Source of the DNA: Micromonospora sp. HK10
GTDB taxonomy: Bacteria; Actinomycetota; Actinomycetes; Mycobacteriales; Micromonosporaceae
Direction of reading: 5' to 3'
DNA length: 35,331 bases
NCBI RefSeq assembly: GCF_000982955.1
Contig: NZ_KQ058690.1
Coordinates: 1 to 35,331 of the forward strand
Part shown: positions 7,350-15,049 of the stretch, in pieces
Layout: every line of letters starts with the position of its first letter
How positions within the stretch are numbered: the stretch's first letter is position 1
Program-made: the position numbers and the translations under genes
Notes under the pieces: model-generated
The model's database searches: none
Seen by the model: only the letters and a program-made list of their open reading frames with translations
Told to the model about the DNA's origin: nothing

Positions 7350-8024
7350 GTGAAGGTGCAACGCAGGCACGTGCTGGCGGCGACCGTGGCGCTGGCCGCC
7401 TCGGCGGTCGTCGCGGTGGGTACGGGGATGGGGTTCGCGGAGACCGCCCCGCCCGCGCGGTCGGCCTGTGCGGGGTCGGTGACCTTCTCGGCGGAGGGCG
7501 GCGCGCCGGCGGCGACCAGCGACCGGTTCCCGGTGGGCACCCGGCTGCGGGTGACGAACCTGGACAACGGCCGGGCCGCGACCGTCACGGTGACCGGCCC
7601 GTCGGGCAGCTGCGTGCTGCTCAACGCGGCCGCCATGGACCTGGTCCGCGAGCCGGGCAAGAACGTGATCCGGCGCAACGTGGTGGAACGCCTGGACGCC
7701 GCGGCGCCCGGCGGCGGCACACCGGCCGGCGAGGACATCCGTCCGGGCCGGGCCCAGCCGGCGGCGCGCCCGCCGGCGGCCGGCAGCGTCTGCGCCGGGG
7801 CGATCACCTTCTCGGCCGAGGGCGGCGCGCCGGCGGCCACCAGCGGGCAGTTCCCGGTCGGCACCCGGCTGCGGGTGACCAACCTGGACAACGGCAAGGT
7901 CGCGACCGTCACGGTGACCGGCCCGTCGGGCAGCTGTGTGCTGCTCAACGCCGCGGCCATGGACCTGATCCGGGAGCCCGGCAAGAACCTGGTCCGGCGC
8001 AACACGGTGGAGCTGCTGCGCTGA
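7350..8024 (+). CDS. Secreted protein with two tandem RlpA-like double-psi beta-barrel domains
   Basis: This 224-aa protein has a signal peptide (MKVQRRHVLAATVALAASAVVAVG, cleavage probably near residues 25-31). Two nearly identical domains of about 74 residues follow, starting at C40 and C148, joined by a Pro/Ala/Gly linker. Each contains FPVGTRLRVTNLDNG, then TVTGPSGSCVLLNAAAMDL, as in RlpA/expansin-type double-psi barrels. Each has two cysteines (CAG and GSC) that probably form a disulfide. The DRGP region needed for RlpA lytic transglycosylase activity is replaced by TGPSG, so peptidoglycan binding or a structural role is more likely than catalysis. GTG start with GGGAG upstream. It lies 81 bp downstream of the vanX-like gene and may be separately transcribed. 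Confidence 0.78.
   Translation: MKVQRRHVLAATVALAASAVVAVGTGMGFAETAPPARSACAGSVTFSAEGGAPAATSDRFPVGTRLRVTNLDNGRAATVTVTGPSGSCVLLNAAAMDLVREPGKNVIRRNVVERLDAAAPGGGTPAGEDIRPGRAQPAARPPAAGSVCAGAITFSAEGGAPAATSGQFPVGTRLRVTNLDNGKVATVTVTGPSGSCVLLNAAAMDLIREPGKNLVRRNTVELLR
7467..8012 (+). repeat. Internal duplication of the beta-barrel domain (two copies, 324 bp apart)
   Basis: Bases 7467-7688 and 7791-8012 are near-identical, roughly 90% by eye, including long runs with no difference. The high DNA identity, third codon positions included, suggests a recent duplication or ongoing gene conversion. Confidence 0.85.
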
Positions 8025-8036
8025 CCGCCGGCCGGT

Positions 8037-8083
8037 GCCGGGTGGACCGCCGAGGGCCGACGCGCCCTGGCGATCCACCCGGC
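8037..8083. terminator. Strong bidirectional stem-loop between convergent genes
   Basis: GCCGGGTGGA (8037-8046) pairs perfectly with TCCACCCGGC (8074-8083). Inside it, CGCC/GGCG and AGGGC/GCCCT continue the stem, leaving a loop of about 6 nt. It lies between the convergent secreted-protein gene and the ABC permease gene. It can serve both strands. Confidence 0.75.
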
Positions 8084-8091
8084 CGAGCCGC

Positions 8092-9081
8092 TCAGGCGAT
8101 CCGGCGGAGCCGGCGTACGGCGAGGTAGAGCAGGAGGGCGGCGAGGGCGACGAAGATGCCGGTCTCGATCCACTGGAACAGCCAGAACCGGTCCGCCGGC
8201 TGGTACAGCTCCCAGTTGTAGGCGCCGGGCTCGGCGCCGAGCTCGGCCCCGCACCGGTGACCGTCCGGTCCCTTGCCGCCCGGCGGGCACATGATCCGGG
8301 TGTCGGCCGCCACCATCCGCCCGTCCGGGTTACGCACGCCGCTGGCGAGGATCCAGTTGCCCCGGCCCTCCTGCAGCGGTTCGGCCCCCTCGATCGGGAA
8401 GGTGCGGGTCCGGGCGGCCTGGTAGTGCGGCCTGGCCAGGATCGCCACCGCCGCCCGGACCCCGATGAACGCGGCCAGGGTGACGCCCATGGCGGGCAGC
8501 ATCCGGCGCCAGAGCGTGCCGGCGAAGACGCCGAGCGCCACCGCGAAGAGGGTGTAGCCGATCGGGGCGATGCCCTGCAGGTCGAAGACGATGAAGCCGA
8601 GCCGGCCCTCGTGCGCGGCCTGGGTCAACGGGCTGACCCACCAGGCCATGCCCAGTCCGTAGCCGATCGCCAGGGTCACCGTGACCGCGACGACCAAGCC
8701 GAACTTCACCAGGGCCCACCGGGTCCGGCCGACGCCCTGGGTCCAGGCGAACCGGTGCGTGCCGTGCTCCACCTCCCGGGCGACCAGCGGGGCGCCCCAG
8801 AACAGGCCGACGAGCACCGGCAGGACGACGAGCAGGACCGCCACCAGGTTCAGGCTGGCGTACCGGTTGGTGAACTGGCGGAACGACGACTCGCAGCCGT
8901 TCGCGGTGACCGGGTCGACCGTCGAGCGCGCGAGCTGGTCGACGCAGTCGGGCAGCCCGAGCTCGGTGAAGCTGTGCCGCATCGACAGGCCGATCGGGAC
9001 CATGAGGGCCGCCAGCGCGGCGAACCCGAGGAGGGTGAAGAGCAGCTGCTTGCGGTGCTGCCGCCAGGCCAGCCAGATCAT
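8092..9081 (-). CDS. ABC transporter permease (ABC-2 type)
   Basis: This 329-aa membrane protein begins MIWLAWRQHRKQLL, typical of actinobacterial ABC-2 permeases in GntR-linked operons. It has about six hydrophobic segments, with a long outer loop after the first (CVDQ...CESSF, two cysteines) and a second outer loop near residues 230-290 that also has two cysteines. The sequence AREVEHGTHRFAWTQGVGRTRW is a characteristic cytoplasmic coupling motif of these permeases. Its ATG overlaps the stop of the ATPase gene (ATGA), so the two are coupled. The substrate is unknown. The YtrA-type regulator suggests induction by cell-envelope stress or a peptide antibiotic, by analogy with the Bacillus ytr operon. 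Confidence 0.88.
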   Translation of the reverse strand: MIWLAWRQHRKQLLFTLLGFAALAALMVPIGLSMRHSFTELGLPDCVDQLARSTVDPVTANGCESSFRQFTNRYASLNLVAVLLVVLPVLVGLFWGAPLVAREVEHGTHRFAWTQGVGRTRWALVKFGLVVAVTVTLAIGYGLGMAWWVSPLTQAAHEGRLGFIVFDLQGIAPIGYTLFAVALGVFAGTLWRRMLPAMGVTLAAFIGVRAAVAILARPHYQAARTRTFPIEGAEPLQEGRGNWILASGVRNPDGRMVAADTRIMCPPGGKGPDGHRCGAELGAEPGAYNWELYQPADRFWLFQWIETGIFVALAALLLYLAVRRLRRIA

Positions 9082-9968
9082 GCCGGCACCTCCCAGGCCG
9101 CGTGGCTCGTGGTGGTCTCACCCTCGGCGAGGTACGCCAGCACAAGGTCCTCCAGCGTCACGTCGTGCACGGTCCACTCCGGGGAGAGGACCTCGCCGCT
9201 CGTCCGGACCAGCAGCGTCGACTGCCGGGCGGTGTGACTCGCCCGCACCACGGCGTCGACCCCCTCGATCGGTTCGCCGTCGTGCCGGGGCCCGACCAGC
9301 TGCCGGTGTGCGGCGACCAGGTCGTCGACCGCGCCCGCCAGGTGCACCCGGGCGGCCTGCAGCACGACCAGGTAGTCGCAGACCCGCTCCAGGTCGGCCA
9401 GCAGATGCGAGGAGAGCAGCACGGTGGTCTCGGACTCGGCGACGCTGCCCATCAGCGACTGCAGGAACTCCCGGCGCGCCAGTGGATCGAGGCTGGCGAC
9501 CGGTTCGTCCAGGAGCAGCAGCCGGGGCCGCTTCGCGAGGGCGAGCGCCAGCGCGACCTGCGCCCGCTGGCCGCCGGAGAGCTTGCCGACGGGCAGCTTC
9601 GGCGGGATGCCGAGCTGGGCCAGCCGGTTGCGGGCGAGCGCCCCGTCCCAGCTCCGGTTCATCCGGCGGCCCGCCTCCACCAGCTCGGCCGCGGTGAAGT
9701 CCCGGTAGAGCGGGGTGTCCTGGGCGACGAAGCCGATCCCGGGCAGCACCGACGGGTTGGCGTACGGCGCTTCGCCGAAGATCCGCACCGCGCCGGCGTC
9801 CGGCCGCAGCAGGCCTACCGCGAGGTGCAGCAGGGTGCTCTTGCCGGCACCGTTCGGGCCGACGAGGGCGGCGATCCGCCCGGCGGGCAGGCGCAGCGAG
9901 CAGTCCCGCAGCGCCCAGGTTCTTCCGTACCGTTTGCCGAGCTGCTCGGCCTCCAGCGCGATCTCCAT
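9078..9968 (-). CDS. ABC transporter ATP-binding protein
   Basis: This 296-aa ATPase drives the downstream permease. It has Walker A (GPNGAGKST), Q-loop (FVAQDTPLY), signature (KLSGGQRAQ), Walker B (LLLLDEPVASLD) and H-loop (LLSSHLLADL). The ATG at 9968 has AGAGGA 6 nt upstream and gives MEIALEAEQLGKRYG. An alternative ATG at 9983 overlaps the regulator stop (ATGA) and would add five residues. A C-terminal region of about 80 residues after the ATPase core matches the usual extension of this family. It is the middle gene of a regulator-ATPase-permease operon. Confidence 0.92.
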   Translation of the reverse strand: MEIALEAEQLGKRYGRTWALRDCSLRLPAGRIAALVGPNGAGKSTLLHLAVGLLRPDAGAVRIFGEAPYANPSVLPGIGFVAQDTPLYRDFTAAELVEAGRRMNRSWDGALARNRLAQLGIPPKLPVGKLSGGQRAQVALALALAKRPRLLLLDEPVASLDPLARREFLQSLMGSVAESETTVLLSSHLLADLERVCDYLVVLQAARVHLAGAVDDLVAAHRQLVGPRHDGEPIEGVDAVVRASHTARQSTLLVRTSGEVLSPEWTVHDVTLEDLVLAYLAEGETTTSHAAWEVPA

Positions 9969-9979
9969 CAGCTGTCCTC

Positions 9980-10396
9980 TCATCCTGCTGAGGCGGGTTC
10001 GGCACGCGTCGTGCCGGCGACGAGTGCGGCCCGCATGGTGGTCTCGACCAGGGCGGTGACGTCTTCCGGGGTGAGCCCGGCGGCGCGGGCGCGGTGCAGC
10101 CAGGCCACCAGCTCCTCGCGGAGCTCGGCCTGATCGGCCAAGGCGGGGCCGGCGAGCGTCCGGCGGACGAAGGTGCCGACGCCGGGGCGCCCCTCGACCA
10201 GACCTTCGATCTCCAGCTCGCGGTACGCCTTGAGCACCGTGTTCGGGTTGATGGCCAGCGACTGCGCGACGTCGCGGACCTTCGGCAACTGGTCGCCAGC
10301 GGTCAGCAGCCCCACCCGCAGGGCCTGTTTGACCTGCTGGATCAGCTGCACATAGGTGTTCACCTTGGACCGGCCGTCCAGTACGAACTCGATCAC
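9980..10396 (-). CDS. GntR-family regulator, YtrA subfamily
   Basis: This 138-aa protein has an N-terminal winged helix-turn-helix (YVQLIQQVKQALRVGLLTAGDQLPKVRDVAQSL, then INPNTVLKAYRELEIEGLVEGRPGVGTFV). A short C-terminal helical segment of about 60 residues replaces the large effector domain of other GntR proteins. That short form and the linked ABC genes are typical of the YtrA subfamily, which represses its own operon until envelope-active compounds are present. GTG start. The operator palindrome lies 12-39 bp upstream. The stop overlaps the first possible ATPase start. Confidence 0.9.
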   Translation of the reverse strand: MIEFVLDGRSKVNTYVQLIQQVKQALRVGLLTAGDQLPKVRDVAQSLAINPNTVLKAYRELEIEGLVEGRPGVGTFVRRTLAGPALADQAELREELVAWLHRARAAGLTPEDVTALVETTMRAALVAGTTRAEPASAG

Positions 10397-10407
10397 GCGA
10401 CGCCCTT

Positions 10408-10435
10408 CTATTGTCCTACGACAGTAGGACTATAG
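10408..10435. promoter_or_regulatory. Palindromic operator for the GntR/YtrA regulator
   Basis: GTCCTAC-GACA-GTAGGAC is a perfect 7-bp inverted repeat. It extends to 28 bp (CTATT...TATAG) with one mismatched pair. It is markedly AT-richer than its surroundings and lies directly upstream of the regulator, where YtrA-type repressors bind. On the minus strand TATAGT could be the -10 box inside the operator. Confidence 0.8.
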
Positions 10436-10622
10436 AACAGGATGGCGGCGGCCGGGACCCGCTGTGGAGGATCGGGCGTGTCGGAGGCAGGAGTCACCGG
10501 CTCAAGCCGGCGTGCGCCGGCGAGCTTCCTCGCTGCGGGGCGAGCGGATCGATGACGCCGGGCTGTGGCGACGTCCCCGCCTATCGCCGGGATCTGGCCG
10601 TGCGCAGGGGGACGGGCGGCCG

Positions 10623-10673
10623 GTGGACCACCATGGGCGCTACCTGGGGAGATTGGTGCCCATGGCGGTCCAC
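10623..10673 (-). terminator. Stem-loop after gabT
   Basis: Arms 10623-10640 and 10656-10673 match at 16 of 18 positions around a 15-nt loop. They lie 20 nt past the gabT stop on the minus strand, the right place for a terminator. There is no T-run. The remaining 10436-10622 holds no supportable gene. Confidence 0.55.
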
Positions 10674-10692
10674 GACCGGGAGCTGACCGGGG

Positions 10693-11964
10693 TCAGCCGA
10701 ACGCGACGTCCAGGATGTCCAGACCCCGGGCCAGCTCGTCGTCGGAGATGACCAACGGCGGCAGGAAGCGCAGCACGTTGCCGTACGTGCCGCAGGTGAG
10801 GGTGAGCAGGCCGGCGGCGTGGCAGGCCGCCGAGACCGCCGCCGCGGCGGTCGGGTCCGGGGTCAGGGTGCCGGGCTGCACCAGCTCCACGGCGAGCATC
10901 GCGCCCCGGCCGCGCACCTCGGCGATCCGCGGATCACGGCCGGCCACCGCGCGCAGCCGGTCGGCCATGACCGCGCCGATCCGCCGGGCGGCGGCGGCCA
11001 GGTCCAGCTCGCGCATGGTCTCGATGGCGGCCAGCGCGGCCGCACAGGCGATCGGATTGCCCCCGTACGTGCCGCCGAGGCCACCGACGTGCACCGCGTC
11101 CATCAGCTCGGCCCGGCCGGTGACCGCCGCCAGCGGCAGGCCGCCGGCGATCCCCTTGGCCAGCGTGATCAGGTCCGGCTCGACGCCCTCGTGCTGGCAG
11201 GCGAACCAGTCGCCGGTGCGGCAGAACCCGGTCTGAATCTCGTCGGCGACGAAGACCACCCCGGCGCCGGTCGCCCACTCGCGCAGCGCCGGCAGGAAGC
11301 CCTCGGCCGGCACCACGAACCCGCCCTCACCCTGGATCGGCTCGATCAGCAGCGCCGCCACGTTCTCCGCGCCGACCTGCTTCTCGATCAGCTCGATGGC
11401 CCGGGCCGCCGCGGTCGCCCCGGCCAGGCCGCCGTCGCGCAGCGGGTACGACATCGGCACCCGGTAGATCTCCCCGGCGAACGGCCCGAACCGGTGCTTG
11501 TACGGCATGTTCTTCGCGGTCAGCGCCATGGTCAGGTTGGTCCGGCCGTGGTACGCGTGGTCGAAGACCACCACCGCCGGCCGCCCGGTCGCGTGCCGGG
11601 CGATCTTCACGGCGTTCTCCACCGCCTCGGCGCCCGAGTTGAACAGCGCCGAGCGCTTCTCGAAGCCGCCCGGGGTCAGTGCGTTGAGCTGCTCGCACAC
11701 CGCCACGTACGACTCGTACGGGGCGACCATGAAGCAGGTGTGGGTGAAGCGCTCCACCTGCGCCCGCACCGCCTCGACCACCCGTGGGGCGGAATTGCCC
11801 ACGTTCGCCACCGCGATGCCGGCGGCGAAGTCGATCCACTCGCGCCCGTCGACGTCGGTGATGGTGCCGCCACCGGCGCGGTCGACGTACGCGCTGATGG
11901 TGCTGCCCACGCCTCGGGCGACCGCGGCCCCGCGGCGCTTGTGCAGCTCGTCCGACGATGTCAC
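10693..11964 (-). CDS. gabT: 4-aminobutyrate aminotransferase
   Basis: This 423-aa class III PLP aminotransferase moves the amino group of GABA to 2-oxoglutarate, giving succinate semialdehyde. Signatures are NSGAEAVENAVKIAR, DHAYHGRTNLTMALTAK, IEPIQGEGGF, ADEIQTGFCRTG and the PLP lysine in ITLAKGIAGG, then GGTYGGNPIACAAA. The GTG at 11964 is chosen for GGAGAG about 9 nt upstream and a normal N-terminus (TSSDELHKRRGAAVARGV); an ATG 60 bp earlier has no good ribosome site. It lies 63 bp after the gamma-aminobutyraldehyde dehydrogenase gene on the same strand, giving putrescine-type catabolism through GABA. Confidence 0.92.
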   Translation of the reverse strand: MTSSDELHKRRGAAVARGVGSTISAYVDRAGGGTITDVDGREWIDFAAGIAVANVGNSAPRVVEAVRAQVERFTHTCFMVAPYESYVAVCEQLNALTPGGFEKRSALFNSGAEAVENAVKIARHATGRPAVVVFDHAYHGRTNLTMALTAKNMPYKHRFGPFAGEIYRVPMSYPLRDGGLAGATAAARAIELIEKQVGAENVAALLIEPIQGEGGFVVPAEGFLPALREWATGAGVVFVADEIQTGFCRTGDWFACQHEGVEPDLITLAKGIAGGLPLAAVTGRAELMDAVHVGGLGGTYGGNPIACAAALAAIETMRELDLAAAARRIGAVMADRLRAVAGRDPRIAEVRGRGAMLAVELVQPGTLTPDPTAAAAVSAACHAAGLLTLTCGTYGNVLRFLPPLVISDDELARGLDILDVAFG

Positions 11965-12027
11965 TGGGCTGCTCTCCGTTCGCGACTGCGGGGCTCGCAG
12001 ACCCGGCTCACTCCTCGCGCTCACCGG

Positions 12028-13464
12028 TCAGCCCTCGATGTTGTGCATGACGTGCTTGATCCGGGTGTAGTCCTCCAGGCTGTAGACCGAGAGGTCCTTG
12101 CCGTGCCCGGAGTGCTTGAAGCCGCCGTGCGGCATCTCGGAGACGAACGGGATGTGCGTGTTCACCCAGACGCAGCCGAAGTCGAGCCGGCGGGTCATCC
12201 GCATGGCCCGGCCGTGGTCCTTCGTCCACACCGACGCGGAGAGGCCGTAGTCGACGCCGTTGGCCCAGCGCACCGCCTCGTCCTCGGCGGAGAAGCGCTG
12301 CACGGTGATGACCGGGCCGAACACCTCGTCCTGGATGATCTCGTCGGGCTGCCGGACGCCCGACACGACGGTCGGGGCGTAGAAGTAGCCGCGCTCGCCG
12401 AGCTGGGCGCCGCCGGTCTCGACGCGCGCGTGGTCCGGCAGCCGGTCCACGAAGCCGCGTACCCGGGCCAGCTGGTTGGCGTTGTTCAGCGGGCCGTAGA
12501 GCACGTCCTCGTCGTCCGGGGCGCCGGTCTTCGTGTTCCGGGCCTGCTCGGCGAGGGCGGCCACGAAGTCGTCGTGGATGCCCGGCCCGGCCAGGACCCG
12601 GGTGGCGGCCGTGCAGTCCTGCCCGGCGTTGAAGTAGCCACCCACCGCGATGGCCTCGGCCGCCGCCGCCACGTCCGCGTCGTCGAAGATCACCACCGGG
12701 GCCTTGCCGCCGAGCTCCAGGTGGGTCCGCTTGAGATCGGGGGCGGCCGCCGCGGCGACCTCCATGCCGGCCCGGGTCGAGCCGGTGATCGAGACGAACT
12801 GCGGGGTCGGATGCGACACCAGCGCCCGGCCGGTGTCCCGGTCGCCGCAGACCACGTTGAACACGCCCGGCGGGAGGAACTCGGCGGCGATCTCGGCCAG
12901 CAGCAGCGTCGACACCGGGGTGGTGTCCGACGGCTTGAGCACCACCGTGTTGCCCGCCGCCAACGCCGGGGCGATCTTCCAGACCGCCATCATGAGCGGG
13001 TAGTTCCAGGGCGTGACCTGCGCGCAGACGCCGATCGGCTCGCGCCGCACGTACGAGGTGTGGCCCGCCATGTACTCGCCGGCCGAGCGGCCCTCCAGCA
13101 GGCGGGCCGCCCCGGCGAAGAAGCGGAACTGGTCCACCGCCGGGGGCAGCTCCTCGTCCGCGGTGAGCTGGCGCGGCTTGCCCGTGTTGCGGACCTCGGC
13201 GTCGACCAGCTCGGCGGCCCGGGCCTCCACCGCGTCCGCGAGCTTGAGCAGGGCCTTCTGCCGCTCGGCCGGGGTGGCGTCCCGCCAGCTCTCGAACGCG
13301 GTGGCGGCCGCCGTCATGGCCAGGTCCACATCCGCCGACCCGGAGACCGGCGCCTGGGCGAAGACCTCGCCGGTGCACGGGTCGATCAGGTCGGCGTAGC
13401 CGCCGTCCACCGGGTCGACGTACTCGCCGTTGACGAAGTTGCGCAGCTGTTGCCGATCGCTCAT
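12028..13464 (-). CDS. Gamma-aminobutyraldehyde dehydrogenase
   Basis: This 478-aa NAD(P)-dependent aldehyde dehydrogenase probably oxidises 4-aminobutanal to GABA. It has VTPWNYPLMMAVWKIAPALAAGN, LKPSDTTPVS, the glycine motif SITGSTRAG, the catalytic glutamate in LELGGKAP and the catalytic cysteine in NAGQDCTAATRV. C-terminal EVFGPV and NTHIPFVSEMPHGGFKHSG are typical of PatD/Prr-type aminobutyraldehyde dehydrogenases. ATG at 13464 with GGAGA 6 nt upstream. The substrate call also rests on the adjacent gabT. A betaine-aldehyde type enzyme is the main alternative. Confidence 0.88.
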   Translation of the reverse strand: MSDRQQLRNFVNGEYVDPVDGGYADLIDPCTGEVFAQAPVSGSADVDLAMTAAATAFESWRDATPAERQKALLKLADAVEARAAELVDAEVRNTGKPRQLTADEELPPAVDQFRFFAGAARLLEGRSAGEYMAGHTSYVRREPIGVCAQVTPWNYPLMMAVWKIAPALAAGNTVVLKPSDTTPVSTLLLAEIAAEFLPPGVFNVVCGDRDTGRALVSHPTPQFVSITGSTRAGMEVAAAAAPDLKRTHLELGGKAPVVIFDDADVAAAAEAIAVGGYFNAGQDCTAATRVLAGPGIHDDFVAALAEQARNTKTGAPDDEDVLYGPLNNANQLARVRGFVDRLPDHARVETGGAQLGERGYFYAPTVVSGVRQPDEIIQDEVFGPVITVQRFSAEDEAVRWANGVDYGLSASVWTKDHGRAMRMTRRLDFGCVWVNTHIPFVSEMPHGGFKHSGHGKDLSVYSLEDYTRIKHVMHNIEG

Positions 13465-13572
13465 CAGAAGTCTCCGAAGGGTGGCCGGGGGTAGGGTCGG
13501 CGGAGGTTATCGCAATCTGACTGCCATCTTGGCCACTGAATTCGCGGCAGACAAGGGTTTGAGCAACTGTTT

Positions 13573-13586
13573 CCGCGCGAACGCGG
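13573..13586. promoter_or_regulatory. Small inverted repeat in the divergent aldehyde dehydrogenase promoter region
   Basis: CCGCG-CGAA-CGCGG is a perfect 5-bp inverted repeat about 20 bp before the plus-strand aldehyde dehydrogenase start, within the 141-bp divergent spacer 13465-13605. It could be a regulator site shared by both directions. The spacer is AT-richer than its flanks (about 13507-13572), consistent with promoters, but no clean hexamer pair stands out. Confidence 0.3.
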
Positions 13587-13605
13587 GTGGACTACGCTGC
13601 CGATC

Positions 13606-15045
13606 GTGGAGCCGAGAGCCTTCTATGTCGCCGGCCGCCCCGCCCACGGCGCGGGCGAGCTGACCGTCACCCACCCGTACGACGGCCGCCCGGTGGGGCG
13701 TACCACCCTCGCCACGCCGGAGCAGGTCGAAGCCGCCGTCGCGGCAGCCGCCGGGGTGGCCGCGGCGGCCGCGGCCCTGCCCGCGCACGCCCGCGCGGCG
13801 GCGTTGGACCACGTCTCCCGGCGGCTCGCCGAACGGGCCGACGAGGCCGCCGCCCTCATCACCGCCGAGAACGGCAAGCCAATCAAGTGGGCGAAGGCGG
13901 AGGTCGGGCGGGCCGTCTCCACCTTCCGCTGGGCCGCCGAGGAGGCCCGGCGCTTCTCCGGCGAACTGCAGCGCCTGGACACCGACCCGGCGGCCACCGG
14001 ACGGATCGCCCTGGTCCGGCGTGTGCCCCGCGGCCCGGTGCTGGGCATCGCGCCGTTCAACTTCCCGCTGAACCTCGTCGCGCACAAGGTCGCCCCCGCC
14101 CTCGCCGTCGGCGCGCCGATCGTGGTCAAGCCCGCCCCCGCCACCCCGCTCTCCGCGCTGCTGCTCGGCGAACTCCTGGCCGAGACCGCGCTGCCCGAGG
14201 GGATGTTCTCCGTCCTGCCGCTGCCCAACGAGCGCGCCGCCGAACTGGTCGCCGACCCCCGGCTGCCGGTGGTGTCGTTCACCGGCTCCGGGCCGGTCGG
14301 CACCGCCATCCGCCGCGCCGTGCCCGAAAAGCACGTGACCTTGGAACTGGGCGGCAACGCCGCGGCGGTGATCTGCGAAGACTGGAACTCCGACGCGGAC
14401 CTGACCGCCGCCGCGCACCGGATCGCCACCTTCGCCAACTACCAGGCCGGGCAGTCCTGCATCGCCGTGCAGCGGGTCTACGTCCACGAGTGGATCTACG
14501 ACGGCTTCCTGCCCCGGCTGGTCGCCGCCGTGCAGGAACTGCGCACCGGCGACCCGACCTCCGCACTCACCGACGTCGGGCCGTTGATCTCCGAGGACGC
14601 CGCGCGGCGGGTCGAGGAATGGGTGGACGAAGCGGTCACCGCCGGGGCCACCATCGAGGTCGGCGGGCGCCGGGACGGCGCCAGCTACCCGCCCACCGTC
14701 CTGTCCCGGGTGCCCTCGTCCGCCCGGGTCTGCCGCGAAGAGGTCTTCGGGCCGGTGCTGGTGGTCGCCCCGGTCACCGACGACCGGGCCGCGTTCGCCG
14801 CCGTCAACGACTCCGCGTACGGACTGCAGGCCGGCGTGTTCACCCACCGGCTGGACGTCGCGTTCGACGCCGCCCGGACCCTGGAGGTCGGTGGGGTGAT
14901 CGTGGGCGACGTGCCGTCGTACCGGGCCGACCAGATGCCGTACGGTGGGGTGAAGGGCTCCGGCGTCGGCCGGGAAGGGCTGCGCAGCGCCATGGACGAC
15001 TACACCGAGCCGCGGGTCATGGTGCTCACCGGGGTGGCGCTGTAA
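13606..15045 (+). CDS. Aldehyde dehydrogenase family protein (possible succinate-semialdehyde dehydrogenase)
   Basis: This 479-aa aldehyde dehydrogenase has IAPFNFPLNLVAHKVAPALAVG, VKPAPATPLS, SFTGSGPVG, the catalytic glutamate in LELGGNAAA and the catalytic cysteine in YQAGQSCIAVQRV, then EVFGPV. It differs clearly from the neighbouring enzyme and is transcribed away from it. The sequence resembles the glyceraldehyde-3-phosphate/lactaldehyde-type branch of the superfamily. Oxidation of succinate semialdehyde made by GabT would complete the pathway, but that is context only. GTG start with no clear ribosome site, so it may be leaderless. It ends 4 bp before the convergent deaminase gene with no room for a terminator. 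Confidence 0.82.
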   Translation: MEPRAFYVAGRPAHGAGELTVTHPYDGRPVGRTTLATPEQVEAAVAAAAGVAAAAAALPAHARAAALDHVSRRLAERADEAAALITAENGKPIKWAKAEVGRAVSTFRWAAEEARRFSGELQRLDTDPAATGRIALVRRVPRGPVLGIAPFNFPLNLVAHKVAPALAVGAPIVVKPAPATPLSALLLGELLAETALPEGMFSVLPLPNERAAELVADPRLPVVSFTGSGPVGTAIRRAVPEKHVTLELGGNAAAVICEDWNSDADLTAAAHRIATFANYQAGQSCIAVQRVYVHEWIYDGFLPRLVAAVQELRTGDPTSALTDVGPLISEDAARRVEEWVDEAVTAGATIEVGGRRDGASYPPTVLSRVPSSARVCREEVFGPVLVVAPVTDDRAAFAAVNDSAYGLQAGVFTHRLDVAFDAARTLEVGGVIVGDVPSYRADQMPYGGVKGSGVGREGLRSAMDDYTEPRVMVLTGVAL

Positions 15046-15049
15046 CCGC

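Noticed and set aside
10411..10686. 91-codon frame downstream of gabT
   Set aside because: No ribosome site, overlaps the GntR operator and the gabT terminator hairpin, and codes for a low-complexity peptide.
10819..13494. 891-codon plus-strand frame opposite gabT and the aldehyde dehydrogenase
   Set aside because: Antisense to two clear enzymes, no ribosome site or known motif; a shadow of third-position GC bias.
13507..14847. 446-codon minus-strand frame opposite the plus-strand aldehyde dehydrogenase
   Set aside because: No motif, and the opposite strand encodes an intact enzyme with both catalytic residues.
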